From: Taenia hydatigena
Lineage: Eukaryota > Platyhelminthes > Cestoda > Cyclophyllidea > Taeniidae
Assembly (NCBI GenBank): GCA_036345935.2
Contig: JADWOT020000447.1
Coordinates: 1-64,000, forward strand
DNA: 64,000 bases
Direction of reading: 5' to 3'
In this document: positions 48,065 through 59,149 of the stretch, piece by piece
Position numbering within the stretch: position 1 is the stretch's first letter
Layout: each line of letters opens with the position of its first letter
The notes under the pieces: model-generated
Told to the model about the DNA's origin: nothing
The model's database searches: none
Seen by the model: only the letters and a program-made list of their open reading frames with translations
Position numbers and translations under genes: made by a program

Positions 48065-49260
48065 ACATTATGCATCAAGCACTCGATAATAAATCTCATT
48101 CATAGTGTGATGGACACAGTTCAAAAGCCCTGTGGATTGGCGTTGGCCGTCTCGTAGATATTCCGGTGATTGTTAACGTAACCCTGAGGATAGACGAAGA
48201 CCAAACAATGGTGGTGTGGATGAGCACAGGTTGATAGATAGGACCATAACGATGAGACATGCAGCTCCTTTGCTTGCGTTTGGTGATTTTAAACACCCGA
48301 GCAGCCATTACCGCCTTGAGCAAGCCCTTACATGAAGACTTATTTTTGTGCAATAGATGCTATACTCTTTCGTTAAAACCATCATTTCCTGCACTTTGTA
48401 AGAAAACGGATTCAGAGCCATAAGAAATGGCCTCGACGCAATTCTGCACTGACGTGACCTACTTCACTTCGACGTGCATGGGTGCCTACTATGGCCTAGC
48501 TCGCCTTTCAGCATTGCCGCTCCTCACCTTCGGCAGCACTTGCGCTCTTGAGGCCACAGCACTTGACTCCTGCCTCTCTATCTGACACTTAGTCAGTTTT
48601 TTAACCTCCTCTTAGTAACTTTTTATTCGCCCAACTAAAGTCCGTCCGACTAACATCCTCGCCATCCAAAGTTATTCATTTTTTTCTATTTGAATGCTTT
48701 CTGTGAACGTTGTAGACAGGTCTGTCTCGATCAGTCTGGTATGCCTACCACTTGCTGCCCAAATTGACCCCACACATTTCACAGGTCGAGGAAAGGACAG
48801 ACGAACAGAACGATAGTTAAAAAGTGGATAGATAGGTAGGTAGGTTGGCAGATAGAAAGATTGAGGTATACGGAGCAACTTCAAAGGTCATTAGACGGCC
48901 AACATTAGCTTTGTCACTTCACCCACCCCCACCTCTACATCTCTACTAACTAACCAACCAAGTGAATAAAAAAGAACAGAGGTGCAAAATAACTAATAAA
49001 AAAGTTTCACTGCTTCGTAACGGAGCCCATTCAAAACGGCATCCATAACACGTGTGGTAGTAGAAAAGGATACCATGATTAGAAGAATAAGCGGAGATGA
49101 AACACTACTTGCGAAGACTACCGACCCAGGTTCTCGTCACTGCCATAGGTATACCACAGAAAAGGAGACGTGACGCAAAAACCACTCATGCGACAAACAC
49201 AAAGCCAATCAAAGTCACGCAACTAGGGTGTAAACTGGACCACATCGGGCCGTGCACTCT
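48065..49260 (-). repeat. Repeat block A, right-arm copy
   Basis: Mirror of 23,060-24,260. Short GATA/GGTA runs near 48,828-48,845 correspond to the CTAC/CTAT runs at 23,470-23,500. Confidence 0.85.
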
Positions 49261-50959
49261 TCACATTGCATTTTCCTACCATTATTTTCCACGACAACGT
49301 CTAGCTCCTCTGCTCCCCTCATGCTTCTATCACCTCCACCTCCTTCGAATCCAAAACCAATTCTGCATCCCTTCCTCCCACCTAATCGTCCACCAGCGGC
49401 TCCTTAGTGAGTGTCCTTCATCTCTCCACTAGTCTCACTCTCCACTGTAACATGATTAAGGACTGCATAAATGCGTAACCCAGATTAGACTAGCACAATA
49501 TAAACTGGAACTAACTAACTCTCACTATGCCTATGAGTTGTGTCATTAAGTGTGCCGATTGATGGAAACTCTGATTCCTTTCGCAAAGTCGATCCCCACA
49601 TACTTCACTCGAATACATGGCTAAGTAAATGGACAAGTGAAGGGATTTAAGTATGCATGGAAGTAAAAAGGGAGAAGAACAAGGAACTCAGTGTCAGCAC
49701 CGTGGAAAGACATCCTGAAATGACCCTTTCTTACCCCTTTTTCCAGTTCCCTTCTGCAAACATCCCGTCTTCGCCTCCTACCCAACTATTTTTCCGTCCC
49801 ATTTAGCTGGACAAGCCTGGTGTCGCTGCTATACTAGGAAGACGCAGTCAGCACCATTTTTTCTCCTGGTGCAAGGCAGCAATTGGTTTAAAAAGCACCT
49901 TCGCTAGCTTTATAGCAACTGTTAGGGGTGAGCCGCCAAATTCTTTGCTCAATTTTATGCCCCGCATTGCTCTTACTGTCCGTAAAATGGGGACAAAATA
50001 GCATTATTCTTCTTCTTACTATCATCATGCCTGCAATCCAGCCCTATTCCATCGAAAACCGGGCGATAGAAGACGAAAGGAGAAGTATAAGGGTGATTAG
50101 TGCCCAGAAATTTGCGTAGTTACGACGGTACAGGTGAGTGTGAATACGTCTTTTCCTTCCAAACCATAGTCTACCCCTTCCGCCTTCACCACATCAAATT
50201 ACTAGCCACTTGAGAGCAGCATCTTCACCTTCAATCGTAGATGGTTTTCTGGACTTGGGAATGGAAAGGGACCGGTAGTAGTAGGAATGAGGGGTAATTA
50301 AGACGTGAGGCTAAAATGCCAACGGAAGGTATATGAGGATACGATTCAGCTATCTTAAGTGGCAAATGGTAATTTAGCAGCGGGATAAGAGTGATCTGAC
50401 GGAGGAGGTGGGAGGGGCTTGACAATACTTGAAACACATCCAAGTAAAGTTTTCCCAACTTCAGGAGTGGTAAAAATAGATGGTGCCGACTTATTCTCTG
50501 TTTACATGTGGCAATGCATACAATCCACTGGCTCATGGCTGAATGGTCATCTCTTCTCTCCGTTCTTGGTTGGTAGAGGAGTAAAAAGACAACTCTTGAT
50601 GAAGAAGTAGTTGCTACGGGTCAGCAGGGGCACAGGAAGTTGAAGCATCTCCTCCCGACGGTGTGAGGATTGACAACCCGTGACAGAGGAAGAGAGACGC
50701 CTTTCCGCCTTGGCATGATTAGAGTGTAGGGTGAGGTTCTGTGGGGGATTGAAAACTCCAACTAACAGCGCACTGGCATGTTTGTATGTGTGGGTGGTTT
50801 TGAAGTTGTGTTAATAAGGGTGATAAATCCACCCCCATCACAAACACGCACAAACACACGCGGTTGGGTGCAGGCAGCATAAACTGGGCTAGGCGGTGAA
50901 GTTTAATTAAATTAAAAGTAAAAAGTGATGGAAAACACAATTTATATTCGCACAAATCG

Positions 50960-51400
50960 GTGCATGCGCTGAAGAGTCAAATGACATTGTGTGATGGCGT
51001 TAGGAAGTTCGGCATCGTAGTGGCAGTTTGAGGCTGGTCTGAGCTTCCACCTTGCTTTGCAGACAAAGACAAGTCGATGCAGGATGTCTGTTGTAGTACA
51101 GGGTTTTGGGAGTTGGTCAATTTCAGAATGCGTGAAGAAAATACAGGCATTGCCCCTAAGATATCCTATTCATTTGAAGCAGCCTCATCAATTTCCAGCC
51201 TTTTTATTGGCGAAGGATTTAGTTGGGTTTGTTTGTCTTCATCGTTGTTCTGTGGCGAACAAATAAGGGGGGAAATTGGTCTTGGAAATACTGGTGTTTC
51301 TTGTTCCACTTGCTGTTGTACGGCTGGGAGGTCCATATTTGTTCCTCTCCTGGGTACAACTGGACAGTCCACATTTGTTACACCTTTAGAAACAAAACGG
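50960..51400 (-). pseudogene. NKX2: Outer NK-2 linker exon copy, right
   Basis: Mirror of the 21,490 copy. The minus frame from 51,372 reads MDLPAVQQQVEQETPVFPRP, then QNNDEDKQTQLNPSPIKR and LEIDEAASNE before a stop shared with the left copy. The right copy is the less damaged one; the left has lost the reading frame near the EQETPVFPRP stretch. Confidence 0.72.
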
Positions 51401-51870
51401 GTGAAATGAGAACATGCGTACCTGCGTGTAAGTAGATCTTATCACAGCATTTATTTGTGTCAAGTGTTTATTCATGCTTTAATGTCTGTGATGAGATAAC
51501 CAAAGATTTAATTATTCTGCCATGCAGGATGGTGGGTGTACCAATCCCTCTAACTGAAGCATTAGCGAACGATCTAATCCGAAATCTTTGGCTCATTTCA
51601 CCGTCAAGGAACAGTTTTATTTAACCCCTAACACTTTCAATGTCTTACGGTCGAAGACGCCTCCAGAACCCTTTCAGTGAAACGCAAATCGATGAGCATA
51701 AATGTTGACGTGATCATGGCCGGCACGCCTCATTTGAAGATCGGTGCTTCAAATGCCTACGAGCGCGAAACACTTTCCTTCCAAACTTTTCGAAAGTTCT
51801 ACTTGATTGCTGATTTTCCTGCATACTGAATGGTGGTGTTCTCGCTCACCCGCCTGCTTTCTCCACGCAG

Positions 51871-52119
51871 ATTCCTTCTCAGGTGGCCCCTGCGAACTAC
51901 CTACTAGACAATTACAGACTGGTCGTGCCTTCTTTGCGCACTCTTCAGATGGGCAGGTTACGCCGTCCTCCCAGAGATCTGACTGGTGACCTCAATAACT
52001 TGCAGGAGACGCGTGCGCACATTGCCAAGTTGCGACAATTGTTGGCACACCTTCTAAGCAGTGCAGATTCGGTTTGCGTCAAATTTCCAAATTTACGTTT
52101 CGGAAGTTGCATAATTTGA
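51871..52119 (+). CDS. Candidate exon, helical, unknown; right arm
   Basis: After a good acceptor (TTTCTCCACGCAG) the frame reads IPSQVAPANYLLDNYRLVVP, RTLQMGRLRRPPRDLTGDLN and a heptad-like NLQETRAHIAKLRQLLAHLL before TGA. It runs opposite to the NK-2 and RyR copies of this arm. The left mirror (20,790-21,010, minus) has two in-frame stops, and on the left the opposite strand is the open one. Substitutions between the copies show no third-position bias by eye, so chance is possible. Family not recognised. Confidence 0.25.
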   Translation: MPSQVAPANYLLDNYRLVVPSLRTLQMGRLRRPPRDLTGDLNNLQETRAHIAKLRQLLAHLLSSADSVCVKFPNLRFGSCII

Positions 52120-52162
52120 TAACTTGTGGCACTGTTAAGAGGAAAGAGAAGGCTCTACACTT

Positions 52163-52441
52163 CTATTCAGTAAAATTACTCAGCAGAATCAATCGAGTCA
52201 TCTTATAGTGCAAAAGACTTAAATGTCGAGCATCTGGTGAGAATCCCTCTTCGGCATTAACCCTATACCAGCATAGTCTATACAGGTCAGTGACATCGAG
52301 GTTGAGACGGAAACAAGTTGCATGGATTCCGTCAATGAGAAAAACGTCACTAGCACTTATTACCAGCATCATAGCGACTGTGACTGAATACCGAAGTCCG
52401 TGTTTTAGCATTAGTTGATCAAAGTTGAGATAAATAACCAC
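52163..52441 (-). pseudogene. Right-arm copy of the unknown exon, with outside 5' extension
   Basis: A 92-codon frame from ATG 52,441. Residues from VFLIDGIHATCFRLNLDVTD on match the left copy; the first part (YLNFDQLMLKHGLRY) lies outside the palindrome and has no left counterpart. The donor seen on the left as CAT then GTAAGT reads TTAAGT here, so splicing at this point is lost and the frame reads through to TLLSNFTE-like residues and a stop. Confidence 0.35.
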
Positions 52442-53151
52442 AGACTAATCATTCTACAACACGCAAGAGGAGAAATGGCTGGTGGCATCTATTCCGAGAG
52501 GCCAGCCTCTAATTTACTATTGTTATCTTCAAAATCAAATTGAGTCGCAAAAACAAATTGATTGAGGGCTACTATGTAATATTACCGCACCTAACTTTTG
52601 TCCCACTCTTACGTGCCAGCGGATGTGTGAGTTGCGTTCAGCCATTGACACACTTACACCGATGTCCTAAGGTCCTTGTGGTTTTATTCCACGACTCTCT
52701 CGTATATAAACTCGAAGTTCATGAAGAGGTTAGGCAAACAGAAACATTGAAGTAGGGTCGTAAAACAGAACTAGCTTCCGATATCTTGATCAAGTGGACA
52801 GTTCAACATATATTTTTAAAGGTGGGAACATAAATTATAATTGATGGATCCATGATTCTGTCCCCCAGATTTCTTCAATCGGACGCTTTCCTGCCCCTCA
52901 TACAAAGAGTACGGCACGGATCTGCATGCTTTTGGGTCAGGCTAGTTTTCCCAATGTCTATTGCATGTTTTAGGAAATCCGTTTCCTGCATTGTCGGTTA
53001 CGGGTTCAAGAAGATGCTTCGTTGTGCTCAACTCCCAAACACGTCTTGGAGAAGTACTTGGGACTCCTATTGACGAGTGGCTACTGGCTAAAACCTACAA
53101 CACCCACTACAGTTATTTACACAAGCAAAAATTCAAAAAGCAATCTCCTGA

Positions 53152-53307
53152 ACAATTAACCTGCCTAGAGCCAATTTGACGCATCTTCTAAATCTTAAGC
53201 AAGTGATCCACGAGATCATACAGAATCGCCTACGCAACGATTTTAACCATCAGCTTCGTTTTGCATGGAGCAATCAGTGCACAACAAATCACAGCCATTT
53301 TGTTTAA
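53152..53307 (+). other. Open frame without Met, unknown
   Basis: Reads TINLPRANLTHLLNLKQVIH then EIIQNRLRNDFNHQLRFAW before TAA. Composition looks protein-like, with an acceptor-like CTGCCTAG inside its start. No family recognised; may be chance. Confidence 0.15.
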
Positions 53308-54059
53308 CGTCGAAAAACTTACAGTTTGTCACCGTTAACTGCATCTTTGTATAAAGAGCAGAGATCATCCGAGTGCTGGTACTGAAGTGTACTGGCTTCG
53401 CACCGAAGTGATTTACACCAACAGCTCTACAGTTGACAAATGGCGGTCACAAAAATTTTAGTGGAGTGCTGCTGACAGTTTTTGAAATTGCACTGGTTGA
53501 CGTGCACCCTAATTTAACTTCACTTCTCCGCGCTCGTAGCAGCGGTTTAGCTATTACACTGGTAGCATTGAAAGTGTCATTTTTGCGATGTCAATTACGT
53601 AGTCACGTGTTAATCCTTTGCGATTAAACGCCGAATAATTAGCCTTCATTTGCTATGTTTTTCTTTTTCAGTGTATTTCAGCATGGAGAAAACATTTGTC
53701 TAGATTAGTGCATGAACTTTTTTTAGAAGAGGAGGCGATTTGGATTAAAAAAACGTTAAAAGATTTATCATTAGTGTCAATTTGCTATCGTTTAATGAAC
53801 AATAATTTTTACTTCGTAGCAAGTGACAAATAGAAGATGTAGCAGAATACAATTTATAACTGCAACTTTGCATTGTAAAACCACTGCCCATGAATGCTAC
53901 CGAATATGCAGTTGGTTTCTTCCACCGCTACTACTGAATACTCGGTAGTAGCATTGAGGCCGACGCATGCGATGATGGAGAGAGCGAAGGAGATATGCCT
54001 AACCCTTAACTTCTGCGATTTTTGGTGTTTGTACCGAGTGAATGTAAGGAAGGGAGGCA

Positions 54060-54420
54060 GGTGTATTGCACTGTGGTTCCAAGAGTGCAGGTGCTGCCGA
54101 AGATGAGATGCAGCAATGCTGAATGGCTAGCAGGGTCACACTAGGCACCCATGAACGTCGAAGTGAAGTGGGTCACGTCAGCGTAGAACCGTGTTGACGG
54201 CCTTCCGTGTGCCTCTGAACCCGTTTACCTACAAAGAGCGGGAAATGACAGCTTCAACGAGTAGGTATGGTATCTGTTGCACAAGACTTGGTCTTCAAGT
54301 GGGGGGATCGCGCAAGACAATATTGGCTAGTCGGCTGTGCAAGATTACCAAACGCAAGCAAAAGAGCGGCGTGTCTCATCGTCATGGTCTTATCCATCGA
54401 TCTGGGCTCACATTCACATG
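54060..54420 (+). repeat. Repeat block A, partial outside copy
   Basis: About 360 bp matching the second half of block A: CAAGAGTGCAGGTGCTGCCG, ACGTCGAAGTGAAGTGGGTC and CGTGTCTCATCGTCATGGTC. It lies 1.7 kb outside the right palindrome edge in direct orientation with the left copies. Confidence 0.8.
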
Positions 54421-54784
54421 GACACGAACCCTAGTGAATCCCACTTCTGTACCAATTTTGCCAGACAAAGGTTACTCAGAATTATCTCATTAGGGTCAGC
54501 ATTCGACCTCAAAGTTGTGACAGCCCTAAGGGACGTCTTTTCTCATAACATGTAGTGTTGTGTTGCCAACCGGTGGTGTAGTCAGTAGTTCCTGCCAGCA
54601 ACCTTTCAAGGAGAAAGTTGACAAGCAATTGTTAACCAAAATTTTGTGTTGTGCTTACTTATTTCCCGCATTGCTTCCTTTATTAAATCATGGATTTCCA
54701 AAAGAGGAAAGTTTTGTGCTCCTAGCAAGCGGACACAAAACTACCTCATAAAGTTGACGAAGCACAAATGCTAATATCCTCGTT

Positions 54785-55018
54785 TCATACTCCTTTACAC
54801 GAGGCATAATAAAAGAACCATTCCATCTCTGTTTCGCCATAGTTATCTTGAGAATCCCATGTTTCCTCTGTTAAAAGCGTTGACGAAATCTTTAAGACGC
54901 AGTCAAAGTCAGTGGCCTTATGAACAGGTGGTCCATTCCTCTGTCGGAAGGTCTTCTGGCGAATTTCCCTTCTCTGTTTCCTCTCTCCAGCAGATGAGGT
55001 CACACTCTTACACTCCAA
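54785..55018 (-). CDS. Open frame of 77 codons, unknown
   Basis: Hydrophilic, with AGERKQRREIRQKTFRQRN and an acidic Trp-rich end (SQDNYGETEMEWFFYY). Not repeated elsewhere in the window. It could be an exon, but flanking splice sites are not convincing. Confidence 0.2.
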   Translation of the reverse strand: MECKSVTSSAGERKQRREIRQKTFRQRNGPPVHKATDFDCVLKISSTLLTEETWDSQDNYGETEMEWFFYYASCKGV

Positions 55019-56989
55019 AATGCGTTTAGGAAACAGCGCATTTTGATGTTGCTAGCTCCGCAGTCTCCCCTTGCTCATCCTGCGGTCATCACCAGTGTGG
55101 AGTAAGTTCAAATTTGTCCCACAAGCAGTTCTGCTTCTGATGAGCAGGTAGCGAGTGCTGGTAGCGAACTCAGTTTAATCGCTGAAACTTAGTCTATCTT
55201 GCATAATTTTGACTGACGTTCCACCTCTAGATTAAGCAGTAGACGTATCAGTTGTTGTAGCACAAATTTATACTACTTTATTCTCTTGTCCCAGCACTGC
55301 AATAATACGTCGTCTAGAGATTGTCGACATGGAGGAAATGGCGGATTGTGCAATTCCGGCTATTCATACACTGACCAGACCTTCATAATTAAGCATTCAA
55401 CGAGTTTACGTGCATCACTAGCACGTAAAAATTAACTTTTCCTTGTGAGACATCGTCAGCATCAGAAGAGTTATCAACATCAGGCAAAATTCCTTCGTGC
55501 GACTTCATCTCTCTGCGTTGGCAGTCACGCGACTTCCTGCGCTCTCATTGCAAATGAGAATGGAACGAGCAACATATTTGAGATCAAGAACACAACACAA
55601 TAAACTCATATTCAGTCACTTCCTTAAAGGAGTGCAATCAAATCATCGTGAAGAGACTCAGAACGGACTTTCCGTCTGCGATTGCTTATGGCAGTTCTCG
55701 TGGTAATTCCACTATAAGCCTATTTGAATCCTAAAGGGCATATAACGGCAACGGATAGTGAGGGACCACGGTTACATCATTGCGGTCTGCTTTGTCGCGT
55801 TTGGCCTCATCCAAAATCTCTCTTCATGCTTTAGTCACCAGTGGTACCTTGAATAGCCCGAATGCGTCACTTTGCTCCTTTTTAACCTGCTTCATCCTTA
55901 ATTAATCGCAATTGCTACTCTTGATTTTTCTTTTATTTTTCATGTAGTAGTAGTAAATTGTAGCGAATGTGAGCTGATTGACATGAAGGAGCCCATTCTA
56001 ACAGCTAACATTTGATAACATCTAAACGTCACTGTGCATTTCCTCCCTTTCTAGCTTCACCCTTAATTGTTTTCCTCCATTTTTTGTTCCTCGTAATTGC
56101 TTTCTCATGTTTTGAAGAAATAGTAGCAAATGGGATCTGGTTGACATATTCCACATTGCACTTTACCTCATTTCCTTTTGGGATGGTAAATACTAGAGTT
56201 CTTGATTTGTTAGACATTGATGCAATGCTCTGATTTACGTGAAAGACGCCTAGATTTTATTTGCTTGGGGTTTGGCTCACCTTCGTGCTGGTTTGTGCCT
56301 GTCAAATTTAACTAGTTTGAGCAGCATTTCTCAAAGTGCTTGTGTGATGGTCGTTGCGAGTCGGGTGAGTCAGATTACGATAGCTAGAGCATGGGTAAGG
56401 CACGGAACAGGGGGAACCGGTGATTGGAGGTAAAAATATCAGGGATCTTGAGAAAACATGTCGAAGGTAGTTATCCTTGTCGTAATTAAGAGTTGAGGGG
56501 TATTTCGTGGTTGATGCCCAAAATTGCATGTTTAGAGATTTACAATATCTACCTACCTTGGTCGTCTACCTCTTCATTTCCATGGTGAGTCGGCAAATCT
56601 TCACATTGATTCCTCTTCAGCATTGTCATCTAGCCCGAAGTGCCAAGGGGAAAGCAGGGACTTAGTTAGTGTGGACGATCTTGTATGAGGTTGGCGCTCC
56701 TTCAGCGTCTTCTGTTTCATCTCAGCATAGGGATGAGGCACTACAGCTCTCCAGTTGAGAGTCCAACAACCGCCGAACGACAGGTTTGCCATCTTTACCT
56801 ACTACCGCTTGCACTGCATCCCGTCATTTGCAGCTCTCACACAGGCAAAGAGAACGAATCGCCTCCAATTGACATAAAAGTTTACATCAGTTTTACACGC
56901 TACATTGCTTAACTTTCCTCTCTTTAGCATTTGCTGACTCAAAGTCGGCCGCCGTGTGAAGCGACTTATGGGGCTTCAATGCTACTCTC

Positions 56990-58900
56990 TTCCCACCATG
57001 AGATGTCCACTTCAATCTGAAGGAAGGAAAAAAGGAATTAAGAGAGTCGAAGGGAAAAAAGAATTAAATGTTAGAAGTGAGTTGGTGGGTGGTAAAGTGT
57101 TTGCAATGTGAAGAGTTAAAAGTAATTGGGCAACCGACAGGTCATCCAGCGAAAGACCAAAGAAGACCTTACTAGGCTCAGGATGGAACTGTCCTTAAAT
57201 CCATGTATACTTAAGCTCTCACACACACACACCTTCCTGCCTGTTTTCGCACAACACCAAATAAGGTGGCCCTCCAAAAAGAGGGAAATTAAAATAGGCG
57301 ATAACACACATGCAGACTTGGGTAGACAAATAGACAGACAGGCGTAGACCTATGGTGAAATGGGCACAAACGGACTAAGGAGGTAGAGGGACTCTCTGCA
57401 AGGTGAATGTAGGAAGTGGGCAGTTAGAATGGCAGATAGGAGTTCGGCCAGCCTATAGACTGCGAAATAGTAGCAACGGTTTATCTACCCTCCAGAGGGA
57501 GTAAGTGGAGAAGAGGAAAAGGAGGAGATGGAATTGAGGCAAACTGATGAAGAACAAGCTAAAGTAACCAAAAGAAACACAAAATGGATTATTTTTGGCA
57601 ATCTAAGCTAAGCTGTGCGAAACAAGGTTTGGTTTTAAGTACAGTGTAGTATGGAGAGATCTAGTCTAGCTTGTGCTAATCTGATCTGGTCATGTTTCTT
57701 TGCTTGATTTGCTAATGCCATAGTAAAGAGGACGTCAGCGAACGGGGAGGTAGAAGGAGGGAAAGGAGAAAGGGGAGAATTCGTGTTGGATTTAAGGGAG
57801 GTGATGGTGAGAGAAGCGCGAGAAGGGCAAAGGAGCGACACGTCCTCGTGTCACTAAAGTGGAGAACAAAGGTAAAAAAATTGCAATGCAGATGCATTAT
57901 AGAGTTGGATGCATGGAGTACACGCGGTAGGTCATAATTCGAGATGCAACACTCTAAAGCATATTGAGCGCAGCAGGAGACGAAGGAGACACTTAACAAT
58001 AATGTGCTGGAGATTGACATGAGAAAGAAGTAAATAAGAGGCCTCCTCTCCACTCACCTCAAAGACTTCATCAAACAGAGTTCTTGAGTGTGCATCTTGA
58101 TCCGTAATATCTACGAGAAGGAAAGAGAAGGCCTCGTTTCACATGTCATGGAATCGTGTCGTGCCAAATGATCAGGCCAAATTTGTTGTGGGTTTGACCT
58201 GAATGGTAACGTATAAAGCTTCTCTGAGGATGAGACATACACCATAGATCAGATAGCTCTGTCTACTTCCCTCTTATTTTATTTACGTCCGTCGTAAACT
58301 AGCCCAGATATCCGATCTTGTCTGTTGTGGATACAGTCAAATCTAGTCAGATCGGGCTAAGCTCAGTTATGCCAACTCTGCTGCAGTGATTCTGTAGATG
58401 AGCATGAACATTGAGCAAGTTGCTGTTCATTAGTTGGTCCTCTGGTGCTGTTGCTTACTCGGTGAATGCAAAAGCATGAAGGAGACAAAAAGTAAGTGCA
58501 GCGCAGTAAGCGTTGTAGAAGTTATGAGATGACTAAGGGAATAGACGACTTACCCCTTAGGAAGGAAGGAGCATTTCTGGTGCTCATCTCCGTGGCTATC
58601 CTTTGACAAATCGGTGCTTTGCATTGCTCAAGACAACAACGCTGCGCAAATTTTTTCGATAAGTAAAGAGATGTATTTGCTGCTAAAAGAGGCAAAGGAA
58701 TGACTGAGACAGAGGCAAAGGGATAAAAAGCTGTGGAAATGGAATATAGAAGGATGAGAAAGGAGAATAGAGGACTGGAAATGGGCATCGTGGGATGCCT
58801 CTGCGCAGTGCTGTAGTGCAGCGCGCCTTATCTTTTACCAATTTCTCTCACCTATTCCCAAAGTGACTAACTTACCCACTCAAATAGCCATGTGACCAGG
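56990..58900 (+). repeat. Repeat module C, tandem copy 1 on the right
   Basis: Direct diverged copy of 61,820-63,600: both begin with a TCCACTTCAATCT/TCTACTTCAATCT motif, then a GTTAG-AGTG stretch, a cross-shared CAGACAG-AGGCGTAGA segment (57,330 and 62,110), the CACTAAAGTGGA motif (57,855 and 62,612) and a tail at 58,680 and 63,330. A (CA)n run stands at about 57,221-57,232. Confidence 0.7.
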
Positions 58901-59149
58901 TATGATATGAAGGATTTGACTTAGTAAAAGGCATTTAAATTTTTTATTCAATGGCACACTCAAAGAGGTCGAGCATAGTTTTCTTCTTCTATGTGATATG
59001 CACTGGATACCAGATGTGAAAACAGTGGAATGATGCGTACGAATGAAGTAATGGAGAGAAAGGAGAAAATAAAATAGGCAGAGTAGGGGAGGAGGAATGT
59101 GGTTGATGGCATAACTTTCCCTTAATTTCTATCGCATTTATCTTTTTTA

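Larger units (their letters stand above)
37047..52346 (-). repeat. Right arm of giant imperfect palindrome
   Basis: Reverse-complement partner of the left arm, in mirrored order, so that its RyR and NK-2 fragments lie on the minus strand and also point to the centre. It differs from the left arm by many substitutions (17 of 156 in the RyR pore exon by my count) and by large indels. About 1.5 kb present at left 26,420-27,925 is missing here, and about 0.5 kb near 46,400-46,950 is missing from the left arm. The outer edge is near 52,346, where the partner of left 20,530 ends. Such divergence makes a simple assembly duplication unlikely. Confidence 0.93.
52450..56990. other. Spacer outside the right palindrome edge
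   Basis: Contains the partial block A copy and the short frames listed separately. No gene is recognised, and 55.0-57.0 kb shows nothing beyond low-complexity T- or A-rich patches. Confidence 0.5.

Noticed and set aside
20530..52346. Assembly artefact or collapsed haplotypes
   Set aside because: The arms differ by about 11% in a sampled exon and by several indels, which is too much for a mirrored assembly error, although the near-identical tracts deserve read-depth checks.
20530..52346. A giant transposon with long terminal inverted repeats
   Set aside because: No transposase or integrase frame, no target-site duplication seen at the edges, and the arms carry host gene exons.
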